Below are positions 25,298 through 33,445 of a stretch of DNA of 64,000 nt, piece after piece. The notes under the pieces are model-generated. The model had not been told where the DNA came from. It saw only the letters and a program-made list of their open reading frames with translations, and searched no databases. Origin of the DNA: Streptomyces pilosus (GTDB lineage Bacteria; Actinomycetota; Actinomycetes; Streptomycetales; Streptomycetaceae). A program made the position numbers and the translations under genes. Where the stretch lies: the NCBI RefSeq assembly GCF_014649835.1, contig NZ_BMTU01000002.1, positions 558,001-622,000 of the forward strand. The letters run 5' to 3'. Every line of letters starts with the position of its first letter. Position 1 is the first letter of the stretch.

Positions 25298-28200
25298 CTA
25301 CTCGAGGGTGACCGCGTACAGCTGCACCCGGGGATCGTCCCGCAACCCGACGGAGCGAACCGTCTTCGACGGGTCGAGCGCAGCCGACGCGCCGAACAGT
25401 CGCACCGGCGGGCCGTCCACACCGTGGCCCCGCTTGATCCGGTGCGGCATCTCCAGCGCCACCGAACCGCCCTCGGGCGCCGCTCCCGCCCAGTCGCCCA
25501 CCGTGACCGGCACCTCCGCGGCGGTTCCGTCGGTGTAGCGGACGGTGAGCGAGGTCGTCACCGGGCCGTGGTGGGCCGCGGCGACCAGGCGCAGCGAGCC
25601 GTACGATCCGGCCGGGAGCAGGACGGCCTGACCTCGGGCCTCGACGAAGTTCGCGGCCGTCCCGGACGGATCGGGAGCGTGATGGGTGACGCCGTCCCAG
25701 ACCACCGGACCCGCCGCGGGCAGCAGATCACCGTCGTAACTCCACCCCGCCCCGTCGAAGTCGCCCTCGCCCGAGGCGGCGACGGTCGCCGTGCCGTCGT
25801 GGTTCCTCTCCCTGCCGAGGTCCACGGCACACTGCTCGCCGGTGTCCACCGCGCAGCGGGCCGCGGCACGCACCTCGACGGTCGCGACGCGTTCCACGCT
25901 CTTCACACCCTTCGCGGCCGCCGTCACCCGCACGGTGTACGAGCCCGGCGCGGTTCCGGCCGGCACGGTCACGTCCACCGCCGTGGTCCGCTGGACGGGA
26001 AGCCGGTGGGACGCGAGCGAGAAGGGGCGGGGCTTCTGCACCGTCCAGCCGCCGGGAGCCTTCGCGTCCACATCCACCCGCAGGGTGCCGGGCGACTGGC
26101 CCAGCACGTCCAGCTCCAGCCGGACCCGCTGCGCGCTGTCCGCCGTCGGCAGGACCTCGGAGCCGGTGCGCAGCGACGCGTCGAGCCGTCGGCGGGCGTC
26201 GGCTGCCGCGTCGTTCACGGACGGCGGCTGCGCGCCCCTGCCCGTACCCCATGCCGACGGCTCGCCGGTCATGTCGAAGGCGAGGCTGCCACCCCTGGCG
26301 ACCGCGTCCCAGCCCAGCCAGGTGGCGCGCAGCTCTCTGCCGTCGAACTCCGCCTGCCGCACGTAGCGCCGGGCGTCGCTGGTGCCCGGTGCCCTGACGG
26401 TCAGGGTCCCGCCCTGCCGGTCGCCGTACGCGCCGATGCGGATGACCGCCGACGGGAACTGGGGGCTGGACAGGGCGAGGAAGTCGCCACCGTTCGTCGT
26501 CGGGTACAGGCCGAGGGACGAGAAGACGTACCAGGCCGACATGGTGCCCAGGTCGTCGTTGCCGGTCATGCCGTCGGGCCCGTCGGTGAAGAGCGTCATC
26601 GCGGCGCGGACCACGGTCGCGGTCTTGGCGGGCGCGCCGGCCCACAAGTACATGTACGGGGCGTGCAGATCGGGCTCGTTGTTCGGGTTGTAGGTCGGCT
26701 TCCCGTAGTAGTCGTACGGTGCGGAGATCCAGTCCTCGCGCGCGGTGCCGGCCGGATCCTCGAGCAGTTCGTCGTAGGCGAAGAAGGCGTCGAGCCGCTT
26801 CTCCGTCTCCCGTTCGCCGCCCATCAGGGACACCAGCCCCGCCGGGTCCTGCGGCACCAGCCACTGGTATTGGTACGCGCCCCCCTCGTGGAACTGGTGG
26901 CCCGCCTCCGCGGGGTCGTACGGCGTCAGCCAGGTGCCGTCGGTCGTGCGCGGCCGGAACTGCCCGAGGGAGGAATCCCACAGGTTGCGGTACCACTGGC
27001 CGCGTGCCGCGAACACCCGGGCGTCCGCGGTGTGCCCCAGCCCTTCGGCCATCAGGGCCAGCGAGGCGTCCGCCGCCGCGTACTCCAGGGTGGCCGAGGC
27101 GGGGTGGCGGCAGTCGTTGTCGCCCCCCTTGTCAGGGCAGTCCCTGCCCGGTTCCAGCCCACTGGGGATGTAGCCGCGCTCCTGGTAGGCGGCAATGCCC
27201 GCACGGCCGTTGTACGGGGAACCGTCGGGCGGCGCGCCGAGGGCGTTCTTCCTGAGCAGCGCGTACGCCTCCCGCTCGTGACCCGCGAGCAGGCCCTTGG
27301 ACCACGCCTCGACGAGGAAGGGGGTCACCGGGTCGCCGGTCATGATGTTGGTCTCGCTGTTGGCGAGCGACCAGCGCGGCAGCCAGCCGCCGTCCCGGCC
27401 GATCGCGACGACCGACAGCGCGACATCGCGGGCCACCTTCGGCTGCAGCATCTGCAGCAGTTGGTTCTGCGGCCGGTGCGTGTCCCACAGCGACAGGTTC
27501 TGGTAGGGCGTGAACCCGGACGCCGTGTGCGTCTTCCCGTCGAAGCCCGCGTACCGGCCGTCGACGTCCCCGGCGAGATTCGGGTGCAACTGCGCGTGGT
27601 AGAGCGCGGTGTAGAAGGCGCGCTGCCGCTCCGGGGGACCGCCACCGATCCTGACGGCGGCGAGCTGCCGCTCCCAAGTGGCCTGAAGCGCCGCGCGGGT
27701 GGCGTCGAAGTCGTAGGAGTCGTCCGTCTCCGCCGCGAGGTTCTTCCGCGCGCCCTCGATGCCCGTGTAGGACAGCCCCACCTTGACGACGACGTCACGG
27801 TCGGCTGCGGCGTCGAAGGTCACCCACGCGCCGTTCCCGCCCTCACCGGCCGCGTCCCGCCCGCCGGGGGCCGGCGTGCTGCCCCGCCAGGTGCCGTGCG
27901 AGGTGAACGGCCTGTCGAAGGTCGCCGTGAAGTGGACGGTGTGCCGGTCCTTGCCCGCGCAGAAGTTGCCCGCCTCGACCCGGCCCTCGACCGTCCGGTC
28001 GCCGACGACGTGCACCTCCGAGTCGTACACCTTCTGGTTGGCCTTGCCGGTGTTGAACAGGACGTTGGCGCGGTCGGTAGAGGGGAAGGTGTAGCGCTGC
28101 CAGCCCGTGCGGGGTGTGGCGGTGAGCTCGGCGTCGATGCCGTACGTCTTCAACCCGACCCGGTAATAGCCGGGTTCGGCGTCCTCGTCGTCGTGCGAGT

Positions 28201-28582
28201 AGGCCGACCGGTAGGCGTCCGGGTCGACGCTGTCGACCGCTCCGGTCGTCGGCATCAGCGGAAGCTCGCCCATGACGGAGCAGCCGACGCCGGAAAGGTG
28301 GGTCTGGCTGAAGCCGTGGATCCTGTCCTGCTGGTAGTCGTAGCCGCCCTGGCCGCCGGTGTCCGGGCTGACCTGGACCATGCCGAAGGGCGCACTCGCG
28401 CCGGGAAAGGTGTTCCCGAAGTTCTGCGTGCCGATGAACGGGTTGACCAGGGACGTGAGTCGAGGGGCGGCCGAGGGAACCTGGGCGGCGGCCGGCGCCG
28501 GGCCGAGGCCGCCGCCGGCGACGACCAGAGCGGCGAGGACGGTCGACGCGCGGGCGCGCCATCGACGGAAGGGTCTGGGCAT
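25298..28582 (-). CDS. secreted GH92 alpha-1,2-mannosidase
   Basis: 1094 residues. An N-terminal signal peptide (Arg-rich, then ASTVLAALVVAGGG and an A-A-A-Q cleavage area) is followed by the GH92 N-terminal beta-sandwich (VNPFIGTQNFGNTFPGASAP) and the (alpha/alpha)6 catalytic barrel, including the family motif G-N-D-D-L-G-T-M-S-A-W-Y and GLYPTTNGGDF. After ~750 come an NEW3-like beta domain (APGSYTVRVTAA) and a C-terminal NPCBM/discoidin-like carbohydrate-binding module ending PRVQLYAVTLE. It trims alpha-mannosides such as fungal N-glycans or mannans outside the cell. Start ATG 28582 has AGGAG 9 bases upstream; GTG 28603 is less likely. Confidence 0.92.
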   Translation of the reverse strand: MPRPFRRWRARASTVLAALVVAGGGLGPAPAAAQVPSAAPRLTSLVNPFIGTQNFGNTFPGASAPFGMVQVSPDTGGQGGYDYQQDRIHGFSQTHLSGVGCSVMGELPLMPTTGAVDSVDPDAYRSAYSHDDEDAEPGYYRVGLKTYGIDAELTATPRTGWQRYTFPSTDRANVLFNTGKANQKVYDSEVHVVGDRTVEGRVEAGNFCAGKDRHTVHFTATFDRPFTSHGTWRGSTPAPGGRDAAGEGGNGAWVTFDAAADRDVVVKVGLSYTGIEGARKNLAAETDDSYDFDATRAALQATWERQLAAVRIGGGPPERQRAFYTALYHAQLHPNLAGDVDGRYAGFDGKTHTASGFTPYQNLSLWDTHRPQNQLLQMLQPKVARDVALSVVAIGRDGGWLPRWSLANSETNIMTGDPVTPFLVEAWSKGLLAGHEREAYALLRKNALGAPPDGSPYNGRAGIAAYQERGYIPSGLEPGRDCPDKGGDNDCRHPASATLEYAAADASLALMAEGLGHTADARVFAARGQWYRNLWDSSLGQFRPRTTDGTWLTPYDPAEAGHQFHEGGAYQYQWLVPQDPAGLVSLMGGERETEKRLDAFFAYDELLEDPAGTAREDWISAPYDYYGKPTYNPNNEPDLHAPYMYLWAGAPAKTATVVRAAMTLFTDGPDGMTGNDDLGTMSAWYVFSSLGLYPTTNGGDFLALSSPQFPSAVIRIGAYGDRQGGTLTVRAPGTSDARRYVRQAEFDGRELRATWLGWDAVARGGSLAFDMTGEPSAWGTGRGAQPPSVNDAAADARRRLDASLRTGSEVLPTADSAQRVRLELDVLGQSPGTLRVDVDAKAPGGWTVQKPRPFSLASHRLPVQRTTAVDVTVPAGTAPGSYTVRVTAAAKGVKSVERVATVEVRAAARCAVDTGEQCAVDLGRERNHDGTATVAASGEGDFDGAGWSYDGDLLPAAGPVVWDGVTHHAPDPSGTAANFVEARGQAVLLPAGSYGSLRLVAAAHHGPVTTSLTVRYTDGTAAEVPVTVGDWAGAAPEGGSVALEMPHRIKRGHGVDGPPVRLFGASAALDPSKTVRSVGLRDDPRVQLYAVTLE

Positions 28583-28790
28583 CGAAGGGGTCTCCTGTTC
28601 CACCCTGGCTGGATGGAAGCGGACTAGATCACGCGCCTGACATCGTTGTCAACACTTTCGACGCCCTCCCCGAGAGGTCACGGACCTGGCCGCTGGAGGC
28701 CTGCGGCGCCCGGAAGTTGGCCGTTTTCCGAGCTGACCGTCCGGGGCCGGGGCGCACACAATGGCAGGCGCATGCCCCAAGGAGGCCGCC

Positions 28791-29504
28791 GTGAGTCCCC
28801 AGCGTTCCGAGACCCACCCGCGCGTCGCCGTCCGGGTCACAGTCGTCCTGGTCCTGCTGCTCGGCTGGTGCGCCGCCCTCGCCCCGGCCGCTCGCGCGGG
28901 GGAGGAAGCGGGGCGGCAGGCGTCCGTCGCGGTGCGCGGGGGCGACACCCTCTACAGCGCCACCACCCGCTGCACCGTGGGCTTCAACGCCCGCTCCGGC
29001 ACGGTGGTGTACGCGCTTCTCCCGGGCCGGTGCGCCCAGGGAGCCCGTACCTGGTACGCCGACGCCGCCCTGACCGTCCCGGTCGGCGTCACCGGGGGAG
29101 TGAGTTTCCCGGGCAACGACTACGCGAGCATCCGGTACACCAACACGGCGGTCGCCCACCCGGGCGAGATCTCCCTGGGCGCCGGCACCGGTGTCCGCGA
29201 CATCACGGGAGCGGCGCATCCGGTCGTCGGCCAGTCGATCTGCCATGCCGGCCGGGTCTCCGGACACCGCTGCGGGACCGTCCAGGCCGTGAACGTCACC
29301 GTCAACTACGGCGGGGGAGTCGTCCACGGCCTGTTCCGCTCCACCATCTGTTCCGAGCCCGGTGACGCCGGCGGCCCGGCCTTCTCCGGCAGTACCGCTC
29401 TGGGCATCATCGTCGGAAGCGGCGGGAACTGCGCCTCGGGGGGCCACACCTACTACCAGCCGGTCACCGAGTGGCTGGCGGCCTACGGTCTGAGCGTCTA
29501 CTGA
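28791..29504 (+). CDS. streptogrisin-like S1 family protein lacking catalytic His and Ser
   Basis: 237 residues with a signal peptide (VTVVLVLLLGWCAALAPAARA). From ~60 on it has the chymotrypsin/streptogrisin fold landmarks: CTVGFNARSGT, the Cys pair around GRCAQG, NDYASIRYTN, CSEPGDAGGPAFSG and GIIVGSGGNC. In active members the first Cys loop reads T-A-G-H-C and the last motif G-D-S-G-G-P. Here they read L-P-G-R-C and G-D-A-G-G-P, so His57 is Arg and Ser195 is Ala; only the Asp remains. It should be folded, disulfide-bonded and secreted but inactive as a protease. GTG start follows a perfect AAGGAGG. Confidence 0.88.
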   Translation: MSPQRSETHPRVAVRVTVVLVLLLGWCAALAPAARAGEEAGRQASVAVRGGDTLYSATTRCTVGFNARSGTVVYALLPGRCAQGARTWYADAALTVPVGVTGGVSFPGNDYASIRYTNTAVAHPGEISLGAGTGVRDITGAAHPVVGQSICHAGRVSGHRCGTVQAVNVTVNYGGGVVHGLFRSTICSEPGDAGGPAFSGSTALGIIVGSGGNCASGGHTYYQPVTEWLAAYGLSVY

Positions 29505-29989
29505 GCTGCCCGGGTGTCCTGGGGTGCGCCGGGCCGTGCTCGTGCCTCGTGCTCGCGCACGGCGATGCGGGCGAGCTTGGTGAGCATCATGCCGTTGCGG
29601 ACGGACACCGCGTAGTCCACCGGGAGCCCGTGCATCCTGGTTCCGGGGCCCCGCAGGGGGTGCCAGTCGAGGAGGAACAAGGTGTGCTCGCCCCACGGGA
29701 CGAGCTTCATGGCGATACGGGCCGCGCCGAACGGATCCGCCTTCGCTTCCAGCTCGAGACGCCGCCCGGGTTCGCAGATGCGCACGACGCAGGTGTCGTC
29801 GACGGTCAGCGGGCCGAGGCCCACGCGCACCCGGAGCCGTGCGCCCACCGCGGGCCAGTGCGGGTCCGCGGTGAGGATCCGCCGGGTGCCGGTCACCCAC
29901 TCCTGGTACCGGTGGCCGTCGGACAGCAGGGCCCACACCTCGGGGGGTGAGCTGAGGATCAGACGACGGTTCCGGGCCACGGTCACCAC
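29498..29989 (-). CDS. SRPBCC family (polyketide cyclase/START-like) protein
   Basis: 163 residues. It opens with the START-like first strand and helix (RNRRLILSSPPEVWALLSDG), has VGARLRVRVGLGP in the middle and a C-terminal amphipathic helix VDYAVSVRNGMMLTKLARIA. The fold encloses a hydrophobic pocket for lipids or aromatic compounds; no specific substrate is implied. Its 3' end overlaps the convergent S1-like gene by 7 bases. Confidence 0.82.
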   Translation of the reverse strand: MVTVARNRRLILSSPPEVWALLSDGHRYQEWVTGTRRILTADPHWPAVGARLRVRVGLGPLTVDDTCVVRICEPGRRLELEAKADPFGAARIAMKLVPWGEHTLFLLDWHPLRGPGTRMHGLPVDYAVSVRNGMMLTKLARIAVREHEARARPGAPQDTRAAQ

Positions 29990-30199
29990 GCTTCCCGATC
30001 GGCACCTGCGGACCGCCCCGGGCCCGGGCGGTCCACGACGACCGGGCCGGCCGCGGCCCGGTCCCTCCAGACTGGCGTGGGTCCCGGCCGGGGGACCAGC
30101 CGGACGGGGCCGTACGAGCGGCGCCTTCGCCGAGGGCGCCGGCCCGCGGTGCCGTTTCCTCCCCGGCGGGGCATCCCGCGGTCATGTCAGGGTGAGCCC

Positions 30200-30453
30200 A
30201 TGGGCAGCACGACGGACGAGGACGTTCTCGACGCCGTGGGACCACGGCTGCGTGCCCTGCGCCGTGAGCGCGGGTGAGCGCGACCTGACGTCGTCACCCG
30301 GTGAGGCGGCCGAGTTCGACACGTCGGTTGCCGCACTGGGTCGGCAGCTCGGACGGCGGGGTGGTGGAACCGCTCGTGCTGTTCGGACTCCAAGGGGTGC
30401 GCGCGCATGTGCGCACGGACCCGCGCCGGGCCTCGCGGTGGGCCGTTTCCTGA
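30200..30453 (+). pseudogene. decayed XRE-cupin regulator
   Basis: The first 25 codons read MGSTTDEDVLDAVGPRLRAL then RRERG, the standard N-terminus of XRE-cupin regulators, but a TGA follows where the helix-turn-helix should start. About 35 bases later a second frame reads PGEAAEFDTSVA, a cupin strand, and then a shifted frame continues VGSSDGGVVEPLVLFGLQGV with RAHVRTDPRRAS, the usual C-terminus. The whole HTH and the first half of the cupin are missing and there is at least one frameshift. An intact homologue would have ~190 codons. It is the second member of this family in the window (compare 4480-5070). Confidence 0.7.
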
Positions 30454-30478
30454 GACACGGTCAGGGAATCCGCGTGTC

Positions 30479-30739
30479 ATGGTTGATGACGCGATGACGC
30501 TGGCCTCGTCCGACGGCGGCAGTCCTGCCCTCGTCCCCATCATGTCCGTCCTCATGATCATGGGTCTGGTGCAAGTCGTGCGTCCCCAGCTGATCTGGCG
30601 GCTGAACAGCCGGCTCCAGCGCGGCTGGGTGAAGAACCCGGAAGCCACCGAACCCACCCGCAGGGGATACACGATGCAGCGGGTGAGCGGCGTGCTCTTC
30701 CTGGCCGTCGCCACGTGGATTCTCGTCCGGAATCTCTGA
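30479..30739 (+). CDS. DUF6199-like small membrane protein
   Basis: 86 residues with two hydrophobic helices (PIMSVLMIMGLVQVV and VSGVLFLAVATWILV) separated by a conserved-looking amphipathic stretch RPQLIWRLNSRLQRGWVKNP then EATEPTRRGYTMQR. This arrangement matches what I recall of the DUF6199 family, often seen near natural product genes. The start is placed at ATG 30479 just after the regulator remnant; a ribosome site is weak (AGGGAATC). Function unknown. Confidence 0.68.
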   Translation: MVDDAMTLASSDGGSPALVPIMSVLMIMGLVQVVRPQLIWRLNSRLQRGWVKNPEATEPTRRGYTMQRVSGVLFLAVATWILVRNL

Positions 30740-30849
30740 CGGCGAGGGTGCCGCCTCCGCCGGCACCCGGGGCGCCCCTCGCGCCGTCCGGCGGGAACCC
30801 CCGACGGCCGACTGCCGACAAGATGACAGAGGGAGAAAGGGTCACGCAC

Positions 30850-31095
30850 ATGCCGCGCCGCTCCGACCGTCGGGTCCCGCCGTCGTGGACCGCCCCGGGC
30901 AATCGATGGGGTCCGTGGATCTACTGGCCCATGCTGGGCGCCGCCGTGGGCCTGCTGGTGTGGCGGGTGGCCGACGGCGCGTCCACGGGCGGCGTCCTGG
31001 TGCCGGCCGCCCTGGTCCTCGTCTGGGTGTGCCTGCTGGTCGCCAACCGGAGCGCGCGACGGCGACACACCGGGACCCGCACACCTCCACGCTGA
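30850..31095 (+). CDS. small membrane protein, hypothetical
   Basis: 81 residues with a basic N-terminus (MPRRSDRRVPPSW), two membrane helices (YWPMLGAAVGLLVW and GGVLVPAALVLVWVCLLVA) and an Arg-rich C-terminus (NRSARRRHTG). GAAAGGG lies about 9 bases before the ATG. No named family recognised. Confidence 0.68.
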   Translation: MPRRSDRRVPPSWTAPGNRWGPWIYWPMLGAAVGLLVWRVADGASTGGVLVPAALVLVWVCLLVANRSARRRHTGTRTPPR

Positions 31096-31214
31096 CGCGG
31101 CCCCCTGGCCGGCGGCACGGCGACGGAACCCCGGCGTGCCGCCGGCCGGCCGCCCCGCTGTTTCCCTGCGTGTGCGGACGGTCCGCGTAGGATCACCGCC
31201 CGAGGGGTGATGGC

Positions 31215-31868
31215 ATGATCATGAGAAACGTCCGGTGGTGCGCGGCGGCCGCCGCGGTACTGCTCCTGACCGGTTGCGGCGGCGACGCCGGCGACGACAC
31301 CGGGAAGGGCGAGGCGGTGGCGCTCACGAAGCAACAGGTGAGGGAGACGCTGCCGGACGGTGAGGCCATGGCGGGCTGGAAGGAGACCGCCCGGCCCACA
31401 GCCGTCGAGGTGGACGACCTCTACCGTCGGCAGGCCTGCCCCGTCGAGGGCAACGCGGGCTGCGAGAACTCCCGCTTCTACGGCGCCTCGACCTTCCGGC
31501 ACGCCGACGACGCCTCCCACGTCACCTTCCTGGTCCTCGCCTACGACAGCGAACAGGCCGCCCGGGACGCCTACGACGTGCTCTGGGACGGCCACTACGC
31601 CAAGAAGGCGGGGCCCGGGGCGAAGACGTTCGGACTCGGCCCGATCGGCGACCAGCGCGATGCCCGCTTCGGCACCTCCGGCTTCCGTGGCGAGCCCGGC
31701 GCGGTGACGCAGACCCGGGTCGGCACGACCCTGCTGTGGAGCGAGGCGGCTTCGGCGGACAAGGGCGGCATCGACGAGGACCGTGTCCGGGCGCTCGCCA
31801 CGGTGCTCGCGGAGCGGGCCCGGCAGGCCCAGAACGGGGACTCGCCCTCGGCCGCCCTCGACGGCTGA
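31215..31868 (+). CDS. secreted lipoprotein, hypothetical
   Basis: 217 residues with a lipoprotein signal: WCAAAAAVLLLTGC with lipobox L-T-G-C at ~20, followed by an Asp/Gly-rich linker. The mature domain contains VTFLVLAYDSEQAARDAYDV and ends VRALATVLAERARQAQ. It resembles sensor-like lipoproteins of unknown function in Streptomyces. GAGGGG is 7 bases before the ATG at 31215. Confidence 0.8.
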   Translation: MIMRNVRWCAAAAAVLLLTGCGGDAGDDTGKGEAVALTKQQVRETLPDGEAMAGWKETARPTAVEVDDLYRRQACPVEGNAGCENSRFYGASTFRHADDASHVTFLVLAYDSEQAARDAYDVLWDGHYAKKAGPGAKTFGLGPIGDQRDARFGTSGFRGEPGAVTQTRVGTTLLWSEAASADKGGIDEDRVRALATVLAERARQAQNGDSPSAALDG

Positions 31869-31893
31869 CCGGGGGACAGCCGCACCGGAACGC

Positions 31894-32421
31894 TCAGGGG
31901 GGCGGGGGATAGGTCAAGGAGCCGTCGTCGACCCGCGCGTGCGGGGACAGGGTGGCCGGCTTGACCGACGTGCTCGACATGATGTGCGCGACCTCGACCC
32001 CGCGGACGATCAGCGCATCCGTGATCAGCCGTCGATGGCACCGCCACGGCACCGCCTCACTGCACATGATGGCGGGCCGTTCGTGCCGAGCCAGGTCCCG
32101 GAGTTCGGCCAGCCCCGTCCCGAACTCCTCGGTGGCCATGTAGTCGGCGTAGTCACGGAAGGCCTTGACCTGCCATGCTCCGTTGACGCTCGGAACACCC
32201 TTGGGGGTGTGGCGGCGTCCTCCCAGCTCACGGATCCAGCGGTACCCGATGTCGGAGGGCAGGGCGTCGACGACGGCCGACCGGTTCCACTGCGGGTGCT
32301 TCCTGGACGACGGGAACGACCGGACGTCGACCAGGCAGGTGACCCCGTTCGCGCGCAGCATGCCGAGCACCTCGTCGAAGCCGCGTGTCGAGTGGCCGAT
32401 CGTGAAGACGCGGTCCGTCAT
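31894..32421 (-). CDS. DUF488 family protein
   Basis: 175 residues. The DUF488 hallmarks are present: FTIGHSTRGFDEVLGMLRAN near the start, VDVRSFPSSRKHPQWN, the LGGRRH region and MCSEAVPWRCHRRLI. The last contains the conserved Cys and His pair of this family. Biochemical function is not established. The start is ATG 32421 with GGGAGC upstream. It is convergent with the lipoprotein gene. Confidence 0.88.
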   Translation of the reverse strand: MTDRVFTIGHSTRGFDEVLGMLRANGVTCLVDVRSFPSSRKHPQWNRSAVVDALPSDIGYRWIRELGGRRHTPKGVPSVNGAWQVKAFRDYADYMATEEFGTGLAELRDLARHERPAIMCSEAVPWRCHRRLITDALIVRGVEVAHIMSSTSVKPATLSPHARVDDGSLTYPPPP

Positions 32422-32476
32422 GGCGCTCCCGCGGAACTCGGCGCGACGCGACACCCGTACCCGTCACCGCTGCCGC

Positions 32477-32686
32477 TCACAGCTTCGTCAGTGCTCCCCC
32501 CTTGTGCATCGCCACGTGGTCCGTCCTGTCGCTCTTGATCTCGTACTGGGGATCCTCGGCCGAGCAGCGCCGGGTGTGCCCCTTGTACCGCACGTCGCGC
32601 GTGTGCTTCGCGACGATCACACCCTCGACGTGTCCGGCCTCGGAGTTCCAGCGCACATGGTCCCCGACGGCGAACTGCTCCGGCAT
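32477..32686 (-). CDS. DUF2945 (HVA1/TUDOR-like) small protein
   Basis: 69 residues: MPEQFAVGDHVRWNSEAGHV, GVIVAKHTRDVRYKGHTR, YEIKSDRTDHVAMHKGGALT and the C-terminal L. This is the entire DUF2945 domain, a small SH3/Tudor-like barrel. Function unknown; members occur widely in actinobacteria. GGGAGGAAC precedes the ATG. It lies directly downstream of the promoter region it shares with the divergent PadR gene and just upstream of the DUF488 gene, in the same direction. Confidence 0.85.
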   Translation of the reverse strand: MPEQFAVGDHVRWNSEAGHVEGVIVAKHTRDVRYKGHTRRCSAEDPQYEIKSDRTDHVAMHKGGALTKL

Positions 32687-32795
32687 GCGGTTCCTCCCGC
32701 TCTCCCGTCCGGCCGCGCCCCCACCGGGACGCACCACCGCGATCGTGTCGTGCCGGGTATCCCCGGCCGCGATCCCCAACCACCGGCGGCGCCCT

Positions 32796-32834
32796 CTAGT
32801 CATCTATCTGACTAGTCATTTTCATGACTATGAT
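32796..32834. promoter_or_regulatory. PadR autoregulatory operator/promoter
   Basis: Inverted repeat TAGTCAT-TTTC-ATGACTA with an additional half-site CTAGTCATC 16 bases to the left. The rightmost part includes TATGAT (32829-32834), a good -10 for the PadR gene 42 bases downstream. The element is 35/39 identical to 15072-15110. Its position over the promoter fits a PadR repressor controlling its own operon, and perhaps the divergent DUF2945 gene. Confidence 0.8.
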
Positions 32835-32875
32835 GGTGGCCGGCAGGGCAGGCCGCGCACCGAGGAGGAAGTCCC

Positions 32876-33445
32876 ATGGCACTACGGCACGCCGTACTGG
32901 CGGCGCTGCTGGACGGTGAACTCAGCGGGTACCAGCTGGCCAAGGCCTTCGACGTCGGTGTGGCCAACTTCTGGTACGCCCAGCCGCAACAGCTCTACGC
33001 CGAACTGACCCGGCTGGAGAGGGAAGGACTGATCGCGGGCCGGGAGGTGGTGCAGGAAAGCCGTCCGAACAAACGGCTGTTCCAGGTGACCGACGCCGGG
33101 CTCGCGGAGCTGGAGACCTTCACCGCAGCCGCCACCAAGCCGTCCTTCGTCCGCGACGACCTGCTGGTCAAGGTCCAGGCAGCCGACCGGGTCGACACGG
33201 CCGCGCTCCTCACCGAGCTCACCGAACGCGCCCAGATGGCCCAGGCCAAGATCGACCTCTTCCGCTCACTGCTGCGCCGCCTGCGCGGCGACCGTACGGA
33301 GGAGGAGTTCCTGCGCCACGGCGACCGTGTCGGCCCCTACCTGACCTGCCTGCGCGGCGTGGCCTTCGAGCAGGAGAACCGCGACTGGTGCGTACGCACG
33401 ATCGCCGTCCTGGAGGAGAGGCGGCAGCTCCATGCCCGGCACTGA
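32876..33445 (+). CDS. PadR family transcriptional regulator
   Basis: 189 residues. The N-terminal PadR winged helix covers ~1-80: ALRHAVLAALLDGELSGYQL, FWYAQPQQLYAELTRLEREG, and QVTDAGLAELETF. The C-terminal PadR-like helical domain (DDLLVKVQAADRVDTAALLT to CVRTIAVLEERRQ) provides dimerisation (Vir_act_alpha_C type). It probably represses its own operon through the element at 32796-32834 and the SnoaL/amidohydrolase pair through 15072-15110. The GDSL hydrolase gene overlaps its 3' end by 14 bases, so the two are one operon. Confidence 0.92.
   Translation: MALRHAVLAALLDGELSGYQLAKAFDVGVANFWYAQPQQLYAELTRLEREGLIAGREVVQESRPNKRLFQVTDAGLAELETFTAAATKPSFVRDDLLVKVQAADRVDTAALLTELTERAQMAQAKIDLFRSLLRRLRGDRTEEEFLRHGDRVGPYLTCLRGVAFEQENRDWCVRTIAVLEERRQLHARH

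Noticed and set aside
25280..28627. 1115-codon plus-strand frame opposite the GH92 gene
   Set aside because: Arg/Val/Gly-rich shadow with no recognisable fold; GH92 frame has all its motifs.
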